A stretch of 64,000 bases of DNA from Arcicella rosea (GTDB lineage Bacteria > Bacteroidota > Bacteroidia > Cytophagales > Spirosomataceae), in contig NZ_JBEUMS010000014.1 in the NCBI RefSeq assembly GCF_040543805.1, positions 62,001 through 126,000 on the forward strand, written 5' to 3'. Of this stretch, positions 51,180 through 59,613 are shown piece by piece. Under the pieces are notes generated by a model that saw nothing but the letters and a program-made list of their open reading frames with translations, was not told the DNA's origin and searched no databases. The stretch's first letter is position 1. Each line of letters starts with the position of its first letter. Both the position numbers and the translations under genes were made by a program.

Positions 51180-52622
51180 ATGAATTATAAAATTGATGTT
51201 AAAGAACCGCAAAGCCATCTCTTAAATATAGAAATGCTTATCGAGAATATTCAGTCGGAAACGATTGAAATTCAGTTGCCTGCATGGCGACCGGGACGTT
51301 ATGAATTACAAAACTTTGCTAAAAATATTCAAAGTTTTGAAGTATTTGATTTAGCAGGAAATCTTCTTGATTTTAGCAAAATAACCAAAGATAGATGGAA
51401 GATTAATGCTACTGATATTCAATCAGTTAAGGTGGTTTTGAATTATTTTGCAAATGTACAAAATGCAGGAAGTTCCTTTGTGGATGATACCGTGATGTAT
51501 ATCAATTTTGTGAATTGTTTGCCATACTTAGAAGGTAGAATGGATGAAGCTTGTGAAGTAAGTATTTCTTTGCCAGATGATTACAAAATTGTATGCGGTT
51601 TACCCAATAAAGCAAATGAAGCACATACTTTATTGGCAACAGATTATTATCATTTGGTGGACTCGCCGATGTTGGCAAGTCCGTACTTGCAACATCAAAA
51701 ATATCGTGTAGCCGATACTGAATTTTTTATCTGGTTTTTGGGAAATTATATTCCAAACTGGGAAAAAACTTTGGCTGACTTCCAACAATTCACCGAAAAA
51801 CAGATTGAAGTAATGGGCGATTTTCCTGAAAAGGATTATCATTTCATCAATTGGATGTTGCCTACTTCTTTTTATCATGGCGTAGAACATCGCAATTCTA
51901 CCATGATAGTTTTAGGACCAGCTTCCGAAGGCGACGGACTTTATACAGATTTATTGGGCATCAGTTCGCATGAATTATATCATGCTTGGAATATTTGTAA
52001 AATTCGTCCGATAGAAATGTCTCCTTACGATTTTACCAAAGAAAATTACTTCCCAACAGGTTTTGTAGCCGAAGGAGTAACTACCTATTTCGGCGATTTA
52101 TTCTTGGTACAATCAGGAGTATTTACTTTAGAAGCCTATTTAAAGGAATTAGAAACAGTCATCAAACGCCATTTTGAACAAGATGGAAAAGCTTTTCAAT
52201 CATTAACAGAATCTTCATTTGATTTGTGGTTGGATGGTTACTCACAACCAATTCCCAACCGCAGAGTATCTATTTACCAAAAAGGAGCAGTGGTTGCTTT
52301 GATTTTAGATTTAATGATTCGTTTGAAATTTGGTCATCGTCGTTCATTGGGTAATGTGATGCAGTTGATGTGGGAACGATTTGGAAAAACAGGCGAAGGT
52401 TATTCGATAGAAGATTACCAAAAGATATGCGAAGAAGTATATGCAGGTTCATTGAAAACGTATTTTAAAGACTGCATTTACGGCAACATGCCTTTGGAAA
52501 GTTTAGTAAATGAATTACTCCAAGCTTTTGGAATCAGGATAGAATGGAACGAAAACGGCAAAATACATTTGGAATTATTAGATTCAGAGAATGAAAACCT
52601 AAAGTTGTGGTTAAATTTGTAA
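51180..52622 (+). CDS. M61 family metallopeptidase (glycyl aminopeptidase-like)
   Basis: 480 residues. N-terminal beta domain (LPAWRPGRYELQNFAKNI), then the catalytic domain with zinc motif HELYHAWN (HExxH) and the third-ligand region FVAEGVTTYFGDLFL. It lacks a signal peptide, and it ends soon after the helical domain without the C-terminal PDZ domain that many M61 enzymes of about 600 residues have. Probably a cytoplasmic aminopeptidase for peptides. Divergent from rpmH. Confidence 0.9.
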   Translation: MNYKIDVKEPQSHLLNIEMLIENIQSETIEIQLPAWRPGRYELQNFAKNIQSFEVFDLAGNLLDFSKITKDRWKINATDIQSVKVVLNYFANVQNAGSSFVDDTVMYINFVNCLPYLEGRMDEACEVSISLPDDYKIVCGLPNKANEAHTLLATDYYHLVDSPMLASPYLQHQKYRVADTEFFIWFLGNYIPNWEKTLADFQQFTEKQIEVMGDFPEKDYHFINWMLPTSFYHGVEHRNSTMIVLGPASEGDGLYTDLLGISSHELYHAWNICKIRPIEMSPYDFTKENYFPTGFVAEGVTTYFGDLFLVQSGVFTLEAYLKELETVIKRHFEQDGKAFQSLTESSFDLWLDGYSQPIPNRRVSIYQKGAVVALILDLMIRLKFGHRRSLGNVMQLMWERFGKTGEGYSIEDYQKICEEVYAGSLKTYFKDCIYGNMPLESLVNELLQAFGIRIEWNENGKIHLELLDSENENLKLWLNL

Positions 52623-52673
52623 ACTAATTTTAAATCACCTGTTTTTTATAACTTAAAAGGTTATATTTTTGTT

Positions 52674-52985
52674 ATGGTAATTGAATTTGATAACGATGAT
52701 TTATACGATTATTATGTAGGAAGTTTTAAAGGAAAACCTAAATTTCCAATGGCTGTACAAAATCAATTCCGCAAGGTAGTTTCATTATTTCAAACTGCAT
52801 CTTCATTTTCAGAAGTTAAGAAAATTAATTCTCTAAGAATACATCCATTGAAGCGAGATTTAATGGGTTATTATTCTGCAAGAATTAATGACCAATATCG
52901 CTTGATTTTTGAGTTAAAATTCGAGGAAAATGGAGAAGAAGTATTAGAAATCATCATTATTGAAGATTTAACAGATTATCATTAA
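52674..52985 (+). CDS. higB: HigB/RelE-type toxin
   Basis: 103-residue toxin-like protein of the RelE/ParE superfamily. Family features are VQNQFRKVVSLFQTASSFSEVKK, SLRIHPLKRDLMGYYSARINDQYRLIFEL (parts: HPLKRDLMGYYS, NDQYRLIF) and a C-terminal strand IIIIEDLTDYH. HigB toxins cleave mRNA on the ribosome. The toxin gene precedes the antitoxin gene, the usual order for higBA. No mobile element is visible around it. Confidence 0.85.
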   Translation: MVIEFDNDDLYDYYVGSFKGKPKFPMAVQNQFRKVVSLFQTASSFSEVKKINSLRIHPLKRDLMGYYSARINDQYRLIFELKFEENGEEVLEIIIIEDLTDYH

Positions 52986-52989
52986 CAAA

Positions 52990-53334
52990 ATGAAAAGAAG
53001 ATTAGACATAAACTACCTTCCTCCTGTGGCAATGCACCCGGGCGAATTGTTACGTAATGAAATCAAAGAAAGAGGGCTAAAACAAACCGAATTAGCAGAG
53101 AAATTAGGTATTAGTCAGCCTTTTTTGAATGGTTTATTAAAAGAAAAGAAAAAAGTAAGTATTGAATTAGCCATCAAATTAGAGGAAGTATTAGGTATTG
53201 AAGCCGAGCAATGGGTGAAACTCCAAAGACTTTTTGATAAAATAGAAACAAGAAATAAAACAGAGCAAAGCCTTCAAAACTTAAATATTTCATCTCAGAA
53301 AAGAGAAAGCATTTTAGTGGCTATGATGGCGTAA
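52990..53334 (+). CDS. higA: HigA-type antitoxin (XRE HTH)
   Basis: 114 residues: HigA signature MHPGELLRNEIKERGLKQTELAEKLGISQPFLNGLLKEKK (key parts PGELL, QTELAEKLGISQ), VSIELAIKLEEVLGIEAEQWV. Binds and neutralises HigB and represses the operon. Starts 4 bases after higB. The C-terminal 30 residues are extra and Lys/Ser-rich. Confidence 0.9.
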   Translation: MKRRLDINYLPPVAMHPGELLRNEIKERGLKQTELAEKLGISQPFLNGLLKEKKKVSIELAIKLEEVLGIEAEQWVKLQRLFDKIETRNKTEQSLQNLNISSQKRESILVAMMA

Positions 53335-53434
53335 GACAAGAGAGATTAACGCTTTTATTTTTTAAGACTCATTTGATACTTTGCAATAAAACACTCATTC
53401 ATGTTAAATACTGAAGGAGTTATTTAACCAATAA

Positions 53435-54616
53435 ATGAAAGATAAAATAAAACAATTAGCCAATGATTTGGCTGGAGAATTCGTTGCAAATCGCAGACAT
53501 TTGCACCAAAACCCTGAGTTGTCTTATGAAGAATTTAAAACTCAGCAATACGTAGCCGCACGTTTAAAGGAAATTGGTATTACACCAACAGAAATTGCAA
53601 ATACTGGTTTAGTAGCAACAATTGAAGGCAATAATCCTTCTTCAAAAATCGTGGCTTTGCGTGCTGATATGGATGCTTTGCCGATTGTTGAAGCAAATGA
53701 TGTTCCTTATAAGTCATTGAATCAAGGTGTAATGCACGCTTGCGGACATGATGTGCATACCGCTTCTTTGTTGGGCGTGTCTAAAATTTTATACAATCTC
53801 CGCAATGAATTCGACGGAACAGTGAAATTAGTTTTTCAACCTGCGGAAGAAAAAGCACCGGGCGGAGCTTCGGTAATGATTGCCGAAGGAGCTTTATTAA
53901 ACCCTGCACCAAGTAAAATGCTTGGGCAGCACGTTGCACCAAATATTCCTGTAGGTAAAATCGGTTTCCGTGAAGGGATGTATATGGCAAGTGCTGATGA
54001 ATTGTACTTTACGGTAAAAGGCAAAGGCGGACATGGTGCTATGCCAGAATTAGGCATCGACCCAGTGTTGATTACTTCGCATATTATTGTGGCTTTACAG
54101 CAAATCATTAGCCGAAACAGAAATCCACGTTATCCGTCTGTTTTGACTTTCGGGAAAGTAATTGCCAATGGTGCTACCAACGTGATTCCAAACGAGGTAT
54201 ATGTAGAAGGTACTTTCCGTGCGATGGACGAAGTTTGGCGTGCAGATGCTTTGGCTCGTATCAAAAAAATGGCAGAAGGCATTGCAGAATCAATGGGTGG
54301 AACTTGTGAAGTATTTATTCAGAAAGGTTATCCATTCTTGAAAAATGAGCCGGAACTCACTCGCAGAATGAAAGGTGCTGCCGTGGAGTACATGGGCGAA
54401 GAAAACGTAATTGATTTAGATATTTGGTTGGCTGCCGAAGATTTTGCCTATTATACACATCATGTTGATTCATGTTTCTATCGTTTGGGTACTCGTAATG
54501 AAGAAAAAGGCATTATTTCGGGTGTGCACACACCTACTTTTGATATTGACGAAAGTGCTTTGGAAATCGGAGCAGGGCTGATGTCTTGGTTGGCAGTGAG
54601 TGAATTGGCTTTATAA
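53435..54616 (+). CDS. M20 family amidohydrolase (N-acyl amino acid hydrolase type)
   Basis: 393 residues of the M20D/AbgB-HipO group, which remove acyl groups from amino acids or peptides. Motifs are FVANRRHLHQNPELSYEEF, ALRADMDALPI, MHACGHDVHTASLLG (metal ligands), QPAEEKAPGGASVMI and GVHTPTFDIDESAL. There is no signal peptide. The physiological substrate cannot be told from the sequence. A terminator follows. Confidence 0.92.
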   Translation: MKDKIKQLANDLAGEFVANRRHLHQNPELSYEEFKTQQYVAARLKEIGITPTEIANTGLVATIEGNNPSSKIVALRADMDALPIVEANDVPYKSLNQGVMHACGHDVHTASLLGVSKILYNLRNEFDGTVKLVFQPAEEKAPGGASVMIAEGALLNPAPSKMLGQHVAPNIPVGKIGFREGMYMASADELYFTVKGKGGHGAMPELGIDPVLITSHIIVALQQIISRNRNPRYPSVLTFGKVIANGATNVIPNEVYVEGTFRAMDEVWRADALARIKKMAEGIAESMGGTCEVFIQKGYPFLKNEPELTRRMKGAAVEYMGEENVIDLDIWLAAEDFAYYTHHVDSCFYRLGTRNEEKGIISGVHTPTFDIDESALEIGAGLMSWLAVSELAL

Positions 54617-54631
54617 TCATTCGATAATTCA

Positions 54632-54670
54632 ATAAAACCCCTTGAACTTTACGGTCGAGGGGTTTTGTTT
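54632..54670 (+). terminator. Terminator after the M20 amidohydrolase
   Basis: AAAACCCCTTGA and TCGAGGGGTTTT form a stem of about 12 bp, followed by GTTTTTG. Confidence 0.8.
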
Positions 54671-54773
54671 TTGTAGAATACTTTTGTGATTCACTTGACA
54701 CAAAATCTTCATTCATTGATAAACAGTTTTTAATGATGACGGAATAGAATTCCGTATTACGATTAATGTAAAA

Positions 54774-55292
54774 ATGGCGAAAATGAATTTTTGTCCACAA
54801 TGTGGACAAAGCTTGATTATCAAGTTTAAAGATGATAGAGAAAGAGTACTCTGTGCTGATGAAGAAGACTGTGGTTTTGTGCATTGGAACAATCCAACAC
54901 CCGTTGTCGCCGCCATTGTTGAACACGAAGGCGATATTATTCTTGCTAGAAATGCAGCTTGGCCAGAAGGCTGGTTTGCTTTAATCACAGGCTTTCTGGA
55001 AGCAGGCGAAACACCCGAAGAAGGTATTTTACGAGAAGTAAAAGAAGAATTAAATCTTGATGGCGAAATCGTAGAATTGGTAGGTTTATACGAATTCCAC
55101 AGAATGAATCAATTGTTGATTACTTATCATGTTCGGGCTAGAGGAACAATACAATTGAGTCCTGAATTGGTAGCATATCAACGTAAAAAAGACCATGAAA
55201 TTCTTCCTTGGGCATCAGGAACTGGCAAAGCCGTAAAAGACTGGCAAGCAAAAAGAGGAATTTTTAATGAGGTGATTGAGTTTAAGAAATAA
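54774..55292 (+). CDS. Nudix hydrolase with N-terminal zinc ribbon
   Basis: 172 residues. A CPQCG...CADEEDC zinc-ribbon-like start, then the Nudix box GFLEAGETPEEGILREVKEEL, complete for GX5EX7REUXEEXGU. This layout is like NudC-type NADH pyrophosphatases but shorter (no N-terminal domain), so NAD(H), ADP-ribose or other nucleoside diphosphate derivatives are candidate substrates. Start at 54774; the next Met is three codons later. Confidence 0.87.
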   Translation: MAKMNFCPQCGQSLIIKFKDDRERVLCADEEDCGFVHWNNPTPVVAAIVEHEGDIILARNAAWPEGWFALITGFLEAGETPEEGILREVKEELNLDGEIVELVGLYEFHRMNQLLITYHVRARGTIQLSPELVAYQRKKDHEILPWASGTGKAVKDWQAKRGIFNEVIEFKK

Positions 55293-55418
55293 GACTGACT
55301 CATTTACAATTTATTCAAACAACACTAATTTTGAACCAAATAAGATTTAAAAAACGTTTCAAACAAAATAAGTAAAAGGCTTTAGTCTATCATAATTTAC
55401 AATAAACAATCATATCAA

Positions 55419-55856
55419 ATGAGTTTTTCAGATACACGTCAAGCACAAATGCGTGAAATTTTAGCAAACGAAATCGCTAGAGGCGAAGCATTTTTAGCAG
55501 AAAACAAGAAAAGACCTGAAGTTATTGAAACTGAAAGTGGTTTACAATACGAAATATTAGTTCAAGGTGATGGACCAAAACCAAGCGGACCAAGAAGTAA
55601 GGTATTGACACATTATCATGGTACAACTATCGACGGTAAAGTATTTGATAGCAGTGTATTGCGTAACGACCCAATCAGTTTTGGCTTAAATCAAGTAATT
55701 ACGGGTTGGACAGAAGGTTTGCAATTGATGCCAACGGGAAGTAAATATAAATTCTACTTACCACATCATTTAGCTTATGGTGAACGTGGTGCAGGCAGAG
55801 ATATTCCAGGGGGAGCAACTTTGATTTTTGAAGTAGAATTATTGAAGACTAACTAA
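55419..55856 (+). CDS. FKBP-type peptidyl-prolyl cis-trans isomerase
   Basis: 145 residues. A short N-terminal helix (FLAENKKRPEVIETESGLQYEIL) precedes one FKBP domain with VLTHYHGTTIDGKVFDSS, VITGWTEGLQLMPTGSKYKFYLPHHLAYG and IPGGATLIFEVELL. There is no signal peptide, so it is probably cytoplasmic, unlike FkpA/Mip relatives. Stand-alone gene with its own terminator. Confidence 0.93.
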   Translation: MSFSDTRQAQMREILANEIARGEAFLAENKKRPEVIETESGLQYEILVQGDGPKPSGPRSKVLTHYHGTTIDGKVFDSSVLRNDPISFGLNQVITGWTEGLQLMPTGSKYKFYLPHHLAYGERGAGRDIPGGATLIFEVELLKTN

Positions 55857-55899
55857 ACGTAGTTTACCTTTTAAATAGGTTTTCAATATTAATTTTTAT

Positions 55900-55938
55900 A
55901 CATAATCCACTCATAATAATGGGTGGATTATTCATTTT
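55900..55938 (+). terminator. Terminator after the FKBP gene
   Basis: ATAATCCACTC (55902-55912), loop ATAATAAT, GGGTGGATTAT (55921-55931), then TCATTTTAT. Confidence 0.65.
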
Positions 55939-55987
55939 ATAAGCCCTTCTTCTGCATTACTTTCAATTGTTCATTAAACCAGCCAAC

Positions 55988-56176
55988 CTATCTTTCCTAT
56001 TGACAAACCCATCAAAAAGAATCAAGAATCCATCTCTGAGATAGGTCATTCCATCTTTTTGATAGGACAACCTATCTCTGAGATAGCTCGTCCTATCATT
56101 TTTGCGGTTTTTTGCGTGAAAAAGATAGGACATCCTATCTTCGAGATAGATTTGTCTGTCTTTTTCACGCAATTTT
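55988..56176. repeat. Nine 21-bp degenerate tandem repeats with internal dyads
   Basis: Units start at 55988, 56009, 56030, 56051, 56072, 56093, 56114, 56135 and 56156. The common core is CYATCTNNNNGATAGG with a spacer to 21 bp, for example CCATCTCTGAGATAGG and CTATCTTCGAGATAG. Units 7 and 9 are mutually complementary (GCGTGAAAAAGA/TCTTTTTCACGC). The minus strand has a 69-codon frame (56172-55963) reading heptads such as DRMSYLF, DRLSYQK and DGMTYLR, but I do not claim it is translated. Confidence 0.8.
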
Positions 56177-56447
56177 CCGTATAAAAACGAAGAAAACCGT
56201 AAATTTTATTTGGTCATTAGTTAGCCTCAATAACACTTATCTTTTATTAGTACACTTGAATATTGGCTAAATAATGCTCTTTGCCCTTTCAGAAATATTT
56301 TTCGATTCAAAACCATCTTTGTCTATCTTGTGTTAACCTCATGTACGTACATGAACACTGTCTTTGTTCATTATTGACTGTCCCCCAATGATGAACCGTT
56401 TAAACCAAAAACAAATACTCCATCGGGGATTGGAGGTATCTATTTCG
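56177..56447. other. Gap before the dienelactone hydrolase gene
   Basis: Nothing recognisable beyond AT-rich sequence; it presumably holds the promoter of the downstream gene. The in-frame upstream ATG at 56364 lacks a signal peptide and is not preferred. Confidence 0.4.
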
Positions 56448-57281
56448 ATGAAAAAACTATTGACTACTTTGGCTTTCACAACTCTTTCGTACTTTGGTTT
56501 TTCACAGAGTTGTTGTTCATTAACAAAAGATGACATGCAATTGATGGCATCTACTAAAGAATTTCAGGCAGCTCACCTTTCGCCACTTCCTTATACTCAC
56601 GTGAGTACTGTTGGTGGAACGATGATTGAATTCAAAACACCAGATGGCAAAATGGCAAATGCTTATCTGATTAAATCTGCAAAGCCTTCTAATAAGTATT
56701 TATTTGTATATCAAGAATGGTGGGGCTTGAATGATTATATCAAAAAACAATCAGAAGTATTTTATGGTGATTTGAAAGATGTAAACGTACTAGCAATTGA
56801 TATGTACGATGGAAAAATAGCAACAGACCCTAAAGACGCTGGTGCATTAATGTCGGGTGCTGACCCTGCTCGTTTACAAGCTATCATTAAAGGTGCTTTG
56901 GCTTATGTAGGTCCTAAAGCTAAAATTGCTTCGGTGGGTTGGTGTTTTGGCGGTGGACTTTCGCTAAAATCAGCTATTTTAGAAGGCAAGCAAGCGGTAG
57001 GTTGCGTAATGTATTATGGGATGCCAGAGAAAGATGTTGAGCAATTGAAGACTTTGAAATGTGATGTTTTAGGATTATTTGCAGGAAAAGAACAATGGAT
57101 TTCTCCAGCAGTTGTTGCACAGTTCGAGAAAGATATGGCAACGGCAGGTAAATCTGTAAAAGTAAAATCGTTTGATGCTGAACATGCTTTTGCAAATCCA
57201 TCAAACCCAAAATTTGACAGAGAAGCATCAGAAGAAGCATACACTTTAGCTATTACTTATTTGAAAGATAAATTGAAATAA
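56448..57281 (+). CDS. Dienelactone hydrolase family protein, exported
   Basis: 277 residues from MKKLLTTLAFTTLSYFGFSQ, a signal peptide, then an alpha/beta hydrolase: YLFVYQEWWGLNDYIKKQ, the nucleophile-elbow VGWCFGGGLS with Cys at the dienelactone hydrolase position, GLFAGKEQWISP and the catalytic His in DAEHAFANP. The position of the usual Asp in the GxxD motif reads GKEQ, so the acidic residue of the triad may be Glu. The substrate is unknown; it is probably periplasmic. Confidence 0.87.
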   Translation: MKKLLTTLAFTTLSYFGFSQSCCSLTKDDMQLMASTKEFQAAHLSPLPYTHVSTVGGTMIEFKTPDGKMANAYLIKSAKPSNKYLFVYQEWWGLNDYIKKQSEVFYGDLKDVNVLAIDMYDGKIATDPKDAGALMSGADPARLQAIIKGALAYVGPKAKIASVGWCFGGGLSLKSAILEGKQAVGCVMYYGMPEKDVEQLKTLKCDVLGLFAGKEQWISPAVVAQFEKDMATAGKSVKVKSFDAEHAFANPSNPKFDREASEEAYTLAITYLKDKLK

Positions 57282-57332
57282 GGGAGATTGAAACAGCTGG
57301 ATTTATCAAACTTGTATGATTCCGAATTTTAT

Positions 57333-57382
57333 AATCATAAAAAAGCGGTCGAAATTAATTTTTCGACCGCTTTTTTATGATT
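57333..57382. terminator. 22-bp perfect hairpin terminator
   Basis: AATCATAAAAAAGCGGTCGAAA, loop TTAATT, exact complement. T and A runs on both sides make it bidirectional; it follows the hydrolase gene. Confidence 0.88.
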
Positions 57383-57392
57383 GGTGGGTAAT

Positions 57393-57492
57393 GAATTCCT
57401 ACTGTTTGAGCGGAGCGAGGTGGTTCGCCACTGCGATTAGGAATTCTTGATTTTCTTTTGTTACTTTTCTTTCATCAAGGAAAGAAAAGTAA
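57393..57492. repeat. Two-hairpin element, copy 2
   Basis: Hairpin 1: GAATTCCTA (57393-57401), a long loop beginning CTGTTTGAGCGGAGCGAG, TAGGAATTC (57438-57446). Hairpin 2: TTACTTTTCTTTC (57461-57473), loop ATCAAG, GAAAGAAAAGTAA (57480-57492). The linker TTCTTGATTTTCTTTTG is identical to copy 1 at 24086-24170. It lies between convergent genes, downstream of hemE. Confidence 0.8.
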
Positions 57493-57591
57493 GGACTAGG
57501 ATAAATCCCCAAAGCATTGAAATCTTCAATAACTTCATTCTCTTAAAATTAGGAATAAAGCATGTTTGATATTTAATAAGTTTGTTAAAAC

Positions 57592-58623
57592 CTACAAACT
57601 ATATTCCTTTACAGTATCGATAAAACATTTTACTTTTTCAGGGTCAGTATCTGGATAAACGCCATGTCCTAAATTGGCAATGTATTTTTGTCCACCGAAT
57701 TGTTGAATCATCGAGCGAGTTTGTTTCTTGATTTCGTCAAAAGAACCATACAATACACATGGGTCAAGATTTCCTTGTAATGTTTTGCTGTCGCCAATTA
57801 ATCTACGAGATTCAGCAATGTCCATGTTCCAATCTAAACCAATGGTTTCACAATTTAATTTACCCATTTCTTCACGAGCAAAGAAAGCACCTTTTGCAAA
57901 GACCGTCACAGGTACTTCTGTAATGGCATCACAAATCTGAGCGATATAAGGCAATGAATAAATACGGTATTGTTCTGGAGAAAGGATACCCGCCCAAGAG
58001 TCAAAAATCTGAACAAGGTTTGCACCAGCCGCTACTTGTGCTTTTAAATAAGCGATGGTACTATCGGTAATTTTCTGCAAAAGAGCATACGAAAGTTCAG
58101 GTTCAGAATACAAGTATTTCTTCGCTTTCGAGAAAGTCTTTGAGCCTCTTCCTTCAATCATGTAGCAAAGTAAAGTGAAAGGCGCACCCGCAAAACCAAT
58201 TAAAGGTACACGTCCATTCAATTCTTTTTTTACAATTCTGATGGCATCTAATACATATTTCAATTCCACTTCTGGGTCTGAAACGATTAATTTATCCACA
58301 TCAGCCATTGTTTTTATTACTTCTGGAAAGATTGGACCAACTTTTTCTTCCATCAAATAAGGCAAGCCCATTGCTTCTGGAATAACCAAAATATCAGAGA
58401 AAATAATGGCAGCATCAACGCCTAAAATATCAACGGGTTGAATCGTTACTTCGGCTGCTAATTCAGGATTGGTAGCTAACTGAATAAAACTTCCTGCTTT
58501 CTCACGAACGGAACGATATTCCGATAAAATTCTTCCTGCCTGACGCATCATCCAAACGGGTACACGTTCTACTTGTTCGCCTCTAGCGGCTCTTAACAAT
58601 AAATCATTTTGTAAAATTTCCAT
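57592..58623 (-). CDS. hemE: Uroporphyrinogen decarboxylase
   Basis: 343-residue enzyme that removes four carboxyl groups from uroporphyrinogen III to give coproporphyrinogen III in haem synthesis. Signatures are PVWMMRQAGR (substrate-binding Arg), FSDILVIPEAMG, GFAGAPFTLLCYMIEG, QIFDSWAGILSPEQY and NLGHGVYPDTDPEKV. No other haem gene is adjacent. Confidence 0.96.
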   Translation of the reverse strand: MEILQNDLLLRAARGEQVERVPVWMMRQAGRILSEYRSVREKAGSFIQLATNPELAAEVTIQPVDILGVDAAIIFSDILVIPEAMGLPYLMEEKVGPIFPEVIKTMADVDKLIVSDPEVELKYVLDAIRIVKKELNGRVPLIGFAGAPFTLLCYMIEGRGSKTFSKAKKYLYSEPELSYALLQKITDSTIAYLKAQVAAGANLVQIFDSWAGILSPEQYRIYSLPYIAQICDAITEVPVTVFAKGAFFAREEMGKLNCETIGLDWNMDIAESRRLIGDSKTLQGNLDPCVLYGSFDEIKKQTRSMIQQFGGQKYIANLGHGVYPDTDPEKVKCFIDTVKEYSL

Positions 58624-58695
58624 ATAAACTACACGATTTCTAGAATCGTTTGTGGTATTGATAAAAGCGAATGCGTGAAATCGCTGTAATTTTCA

Positions 58696-58703
58696 CAAAG
58701 ATA
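58696..58703 (-). promoter_or_regulatory. Predicted -7 box for hemE
   Basis: CAAAGATA on the plus strand reads TATCTTTG on the minus strand, about 75 bases before the hemE start. Confidence 0.45.
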
Positions 58704-58850
58704 CGATTGTTTCATCAGACTGGATTTTCATAGAGAAAGAAATCATCAGATTATTCATAGGTATCAGCTTTTGCGGACAGTAATTGACTCCTAAACAGCG
58801 CCATACGTCGAGTAAATTTCCAAGAAGCAAGAGAAGTCCTAAATCTTCCG

Positions 58851-58858
58851 TAAATTTG
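58851..58858 (+). promoter_or_regulatory. Predicted -7 box for engB
   Basis: TAAATTTG matches TAnnTTTG, about 60 bases before the engB start; no -33 match. Confidence 0.35.
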
Positions 58859-58920
58859 TAAAAGTTTTAAAAAGACGTATTTCATTTATAGAAAATGAGT
58901 AGCGTTTCAACATCAGTTTT

Positions 58921-59523
58921 ATGAAAGTCTCAGAAGCAATATTTTTACAGAGTAATACAGAATACGAAAAATGCCCAAAGCCTGATAAACCAGAATATGC
59001 ATTTATTGGTCGTTCGAATGTGGGTAAATCGTCTTTAATCAATACCATCGTTCAGAAAAAAGGTTTAGCGAAAACTTCGCAAACGCCTGGGAAAACCCAA
59101 TTAATCAATCACTTTTTGATTGATCAAAAATGGTATTTGGTAGATTTACCGGGCTACGGTTATGCCAAAATCAGTAAAACAGAACGTGAGAAATTTGAAT
59201 CAATGATCCATAATTATCTTTCAAATCGTGAAAATTTACTTTATACTTTTGTATTAGTAGATATTCGTCACGAACCACAAAAAATTGATATGGAATTTAT
59301 CAATCGTTTGGGAGAAGAAGGTATTCCTTTCTGTTTAGTTTTCACAAAAGCGGATAAATTATCGAAAACAGCAGCCGATAGAAACGTGGCATTGTATCAA
59401 GAAAAACTCCTTGAAACATGGGAAGAAATGCCACAATTTTTCGTGAGCTCTTCCGTTAATGGCTCTGGTAGAGATGAAATCTTGCGAACAATCAATGAAT
59501 TGAACATTGAATTTAAAGGTTAA
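58921..59523 (+). CDS. engB: Ribosome biogenesis GTPase YsxC/EngB
   Basis: 200-residue GTPase needed for 50S subunit assembly. G1 is GRSNVGKSSLIN, G2 region KTSQTPGKTQLIN, G3 LVDLPGYGYA, G4 FTKADK and G5 SSVNG. The length and the N-terminal SEAIFLQSNTEYEKCPKPDKPEYAFIG fit the family. It is upstream of the DUF5606 gene on the same strand, which has its own likely -7 box. Confidence 0.96.
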   Translation: MKVSEAIFLQSNTEYEKCPKPDKPEYAFIGRSNVGKSSLINTIVQKKGLAKTSQTPGKTQLINHFLIDQKWYLVDLPGYGYAKISKTEREKFESMIHNYLSNRENLLYTFVLVDIRHEPQKIDMEFINRLGEEGIPFCLVFTKADKLSKTAADRNVALYQEKLLETWEEMPQFFVSSSVNGSGRDEILRTINELNIEFKG

Positions 59524-59580
59524 AAGCACTTAGCAACTAGGAATTCAAGTCTTGTACTATTTTGCTAAGAACTTATTGAG

Positions 59581-59588
59581 TAATTTTG
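59581..59588 (+). promoter_or_regulatory. Predicted -7 box for the DUF5606 gene
   Basis: TAATTTTG matches TAnnTTTG 25 bases before the start codon; a TTTG lies 16 bases upstream instead of the usual 19. Confidence 0.5.
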
Positions 59589-59613
59589 CAAAAACAAATC
59601 ATTAAAATAAAAC

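Noticed and set aside
52664..52671. TATTTTTG as the -7 box of higBA
   Set aside because: It lies 3 bases before the start codon, so transcription would begin inside the gene; the higB start itself fits the family.
55963..56172. 69-residue protein from the minus strand of the 21-bp repeat array
   Set aside because: The heptad pattern follows automatically from a 21-bp period; there is no signal, start context or partner, so it is described as a DNA repeat.
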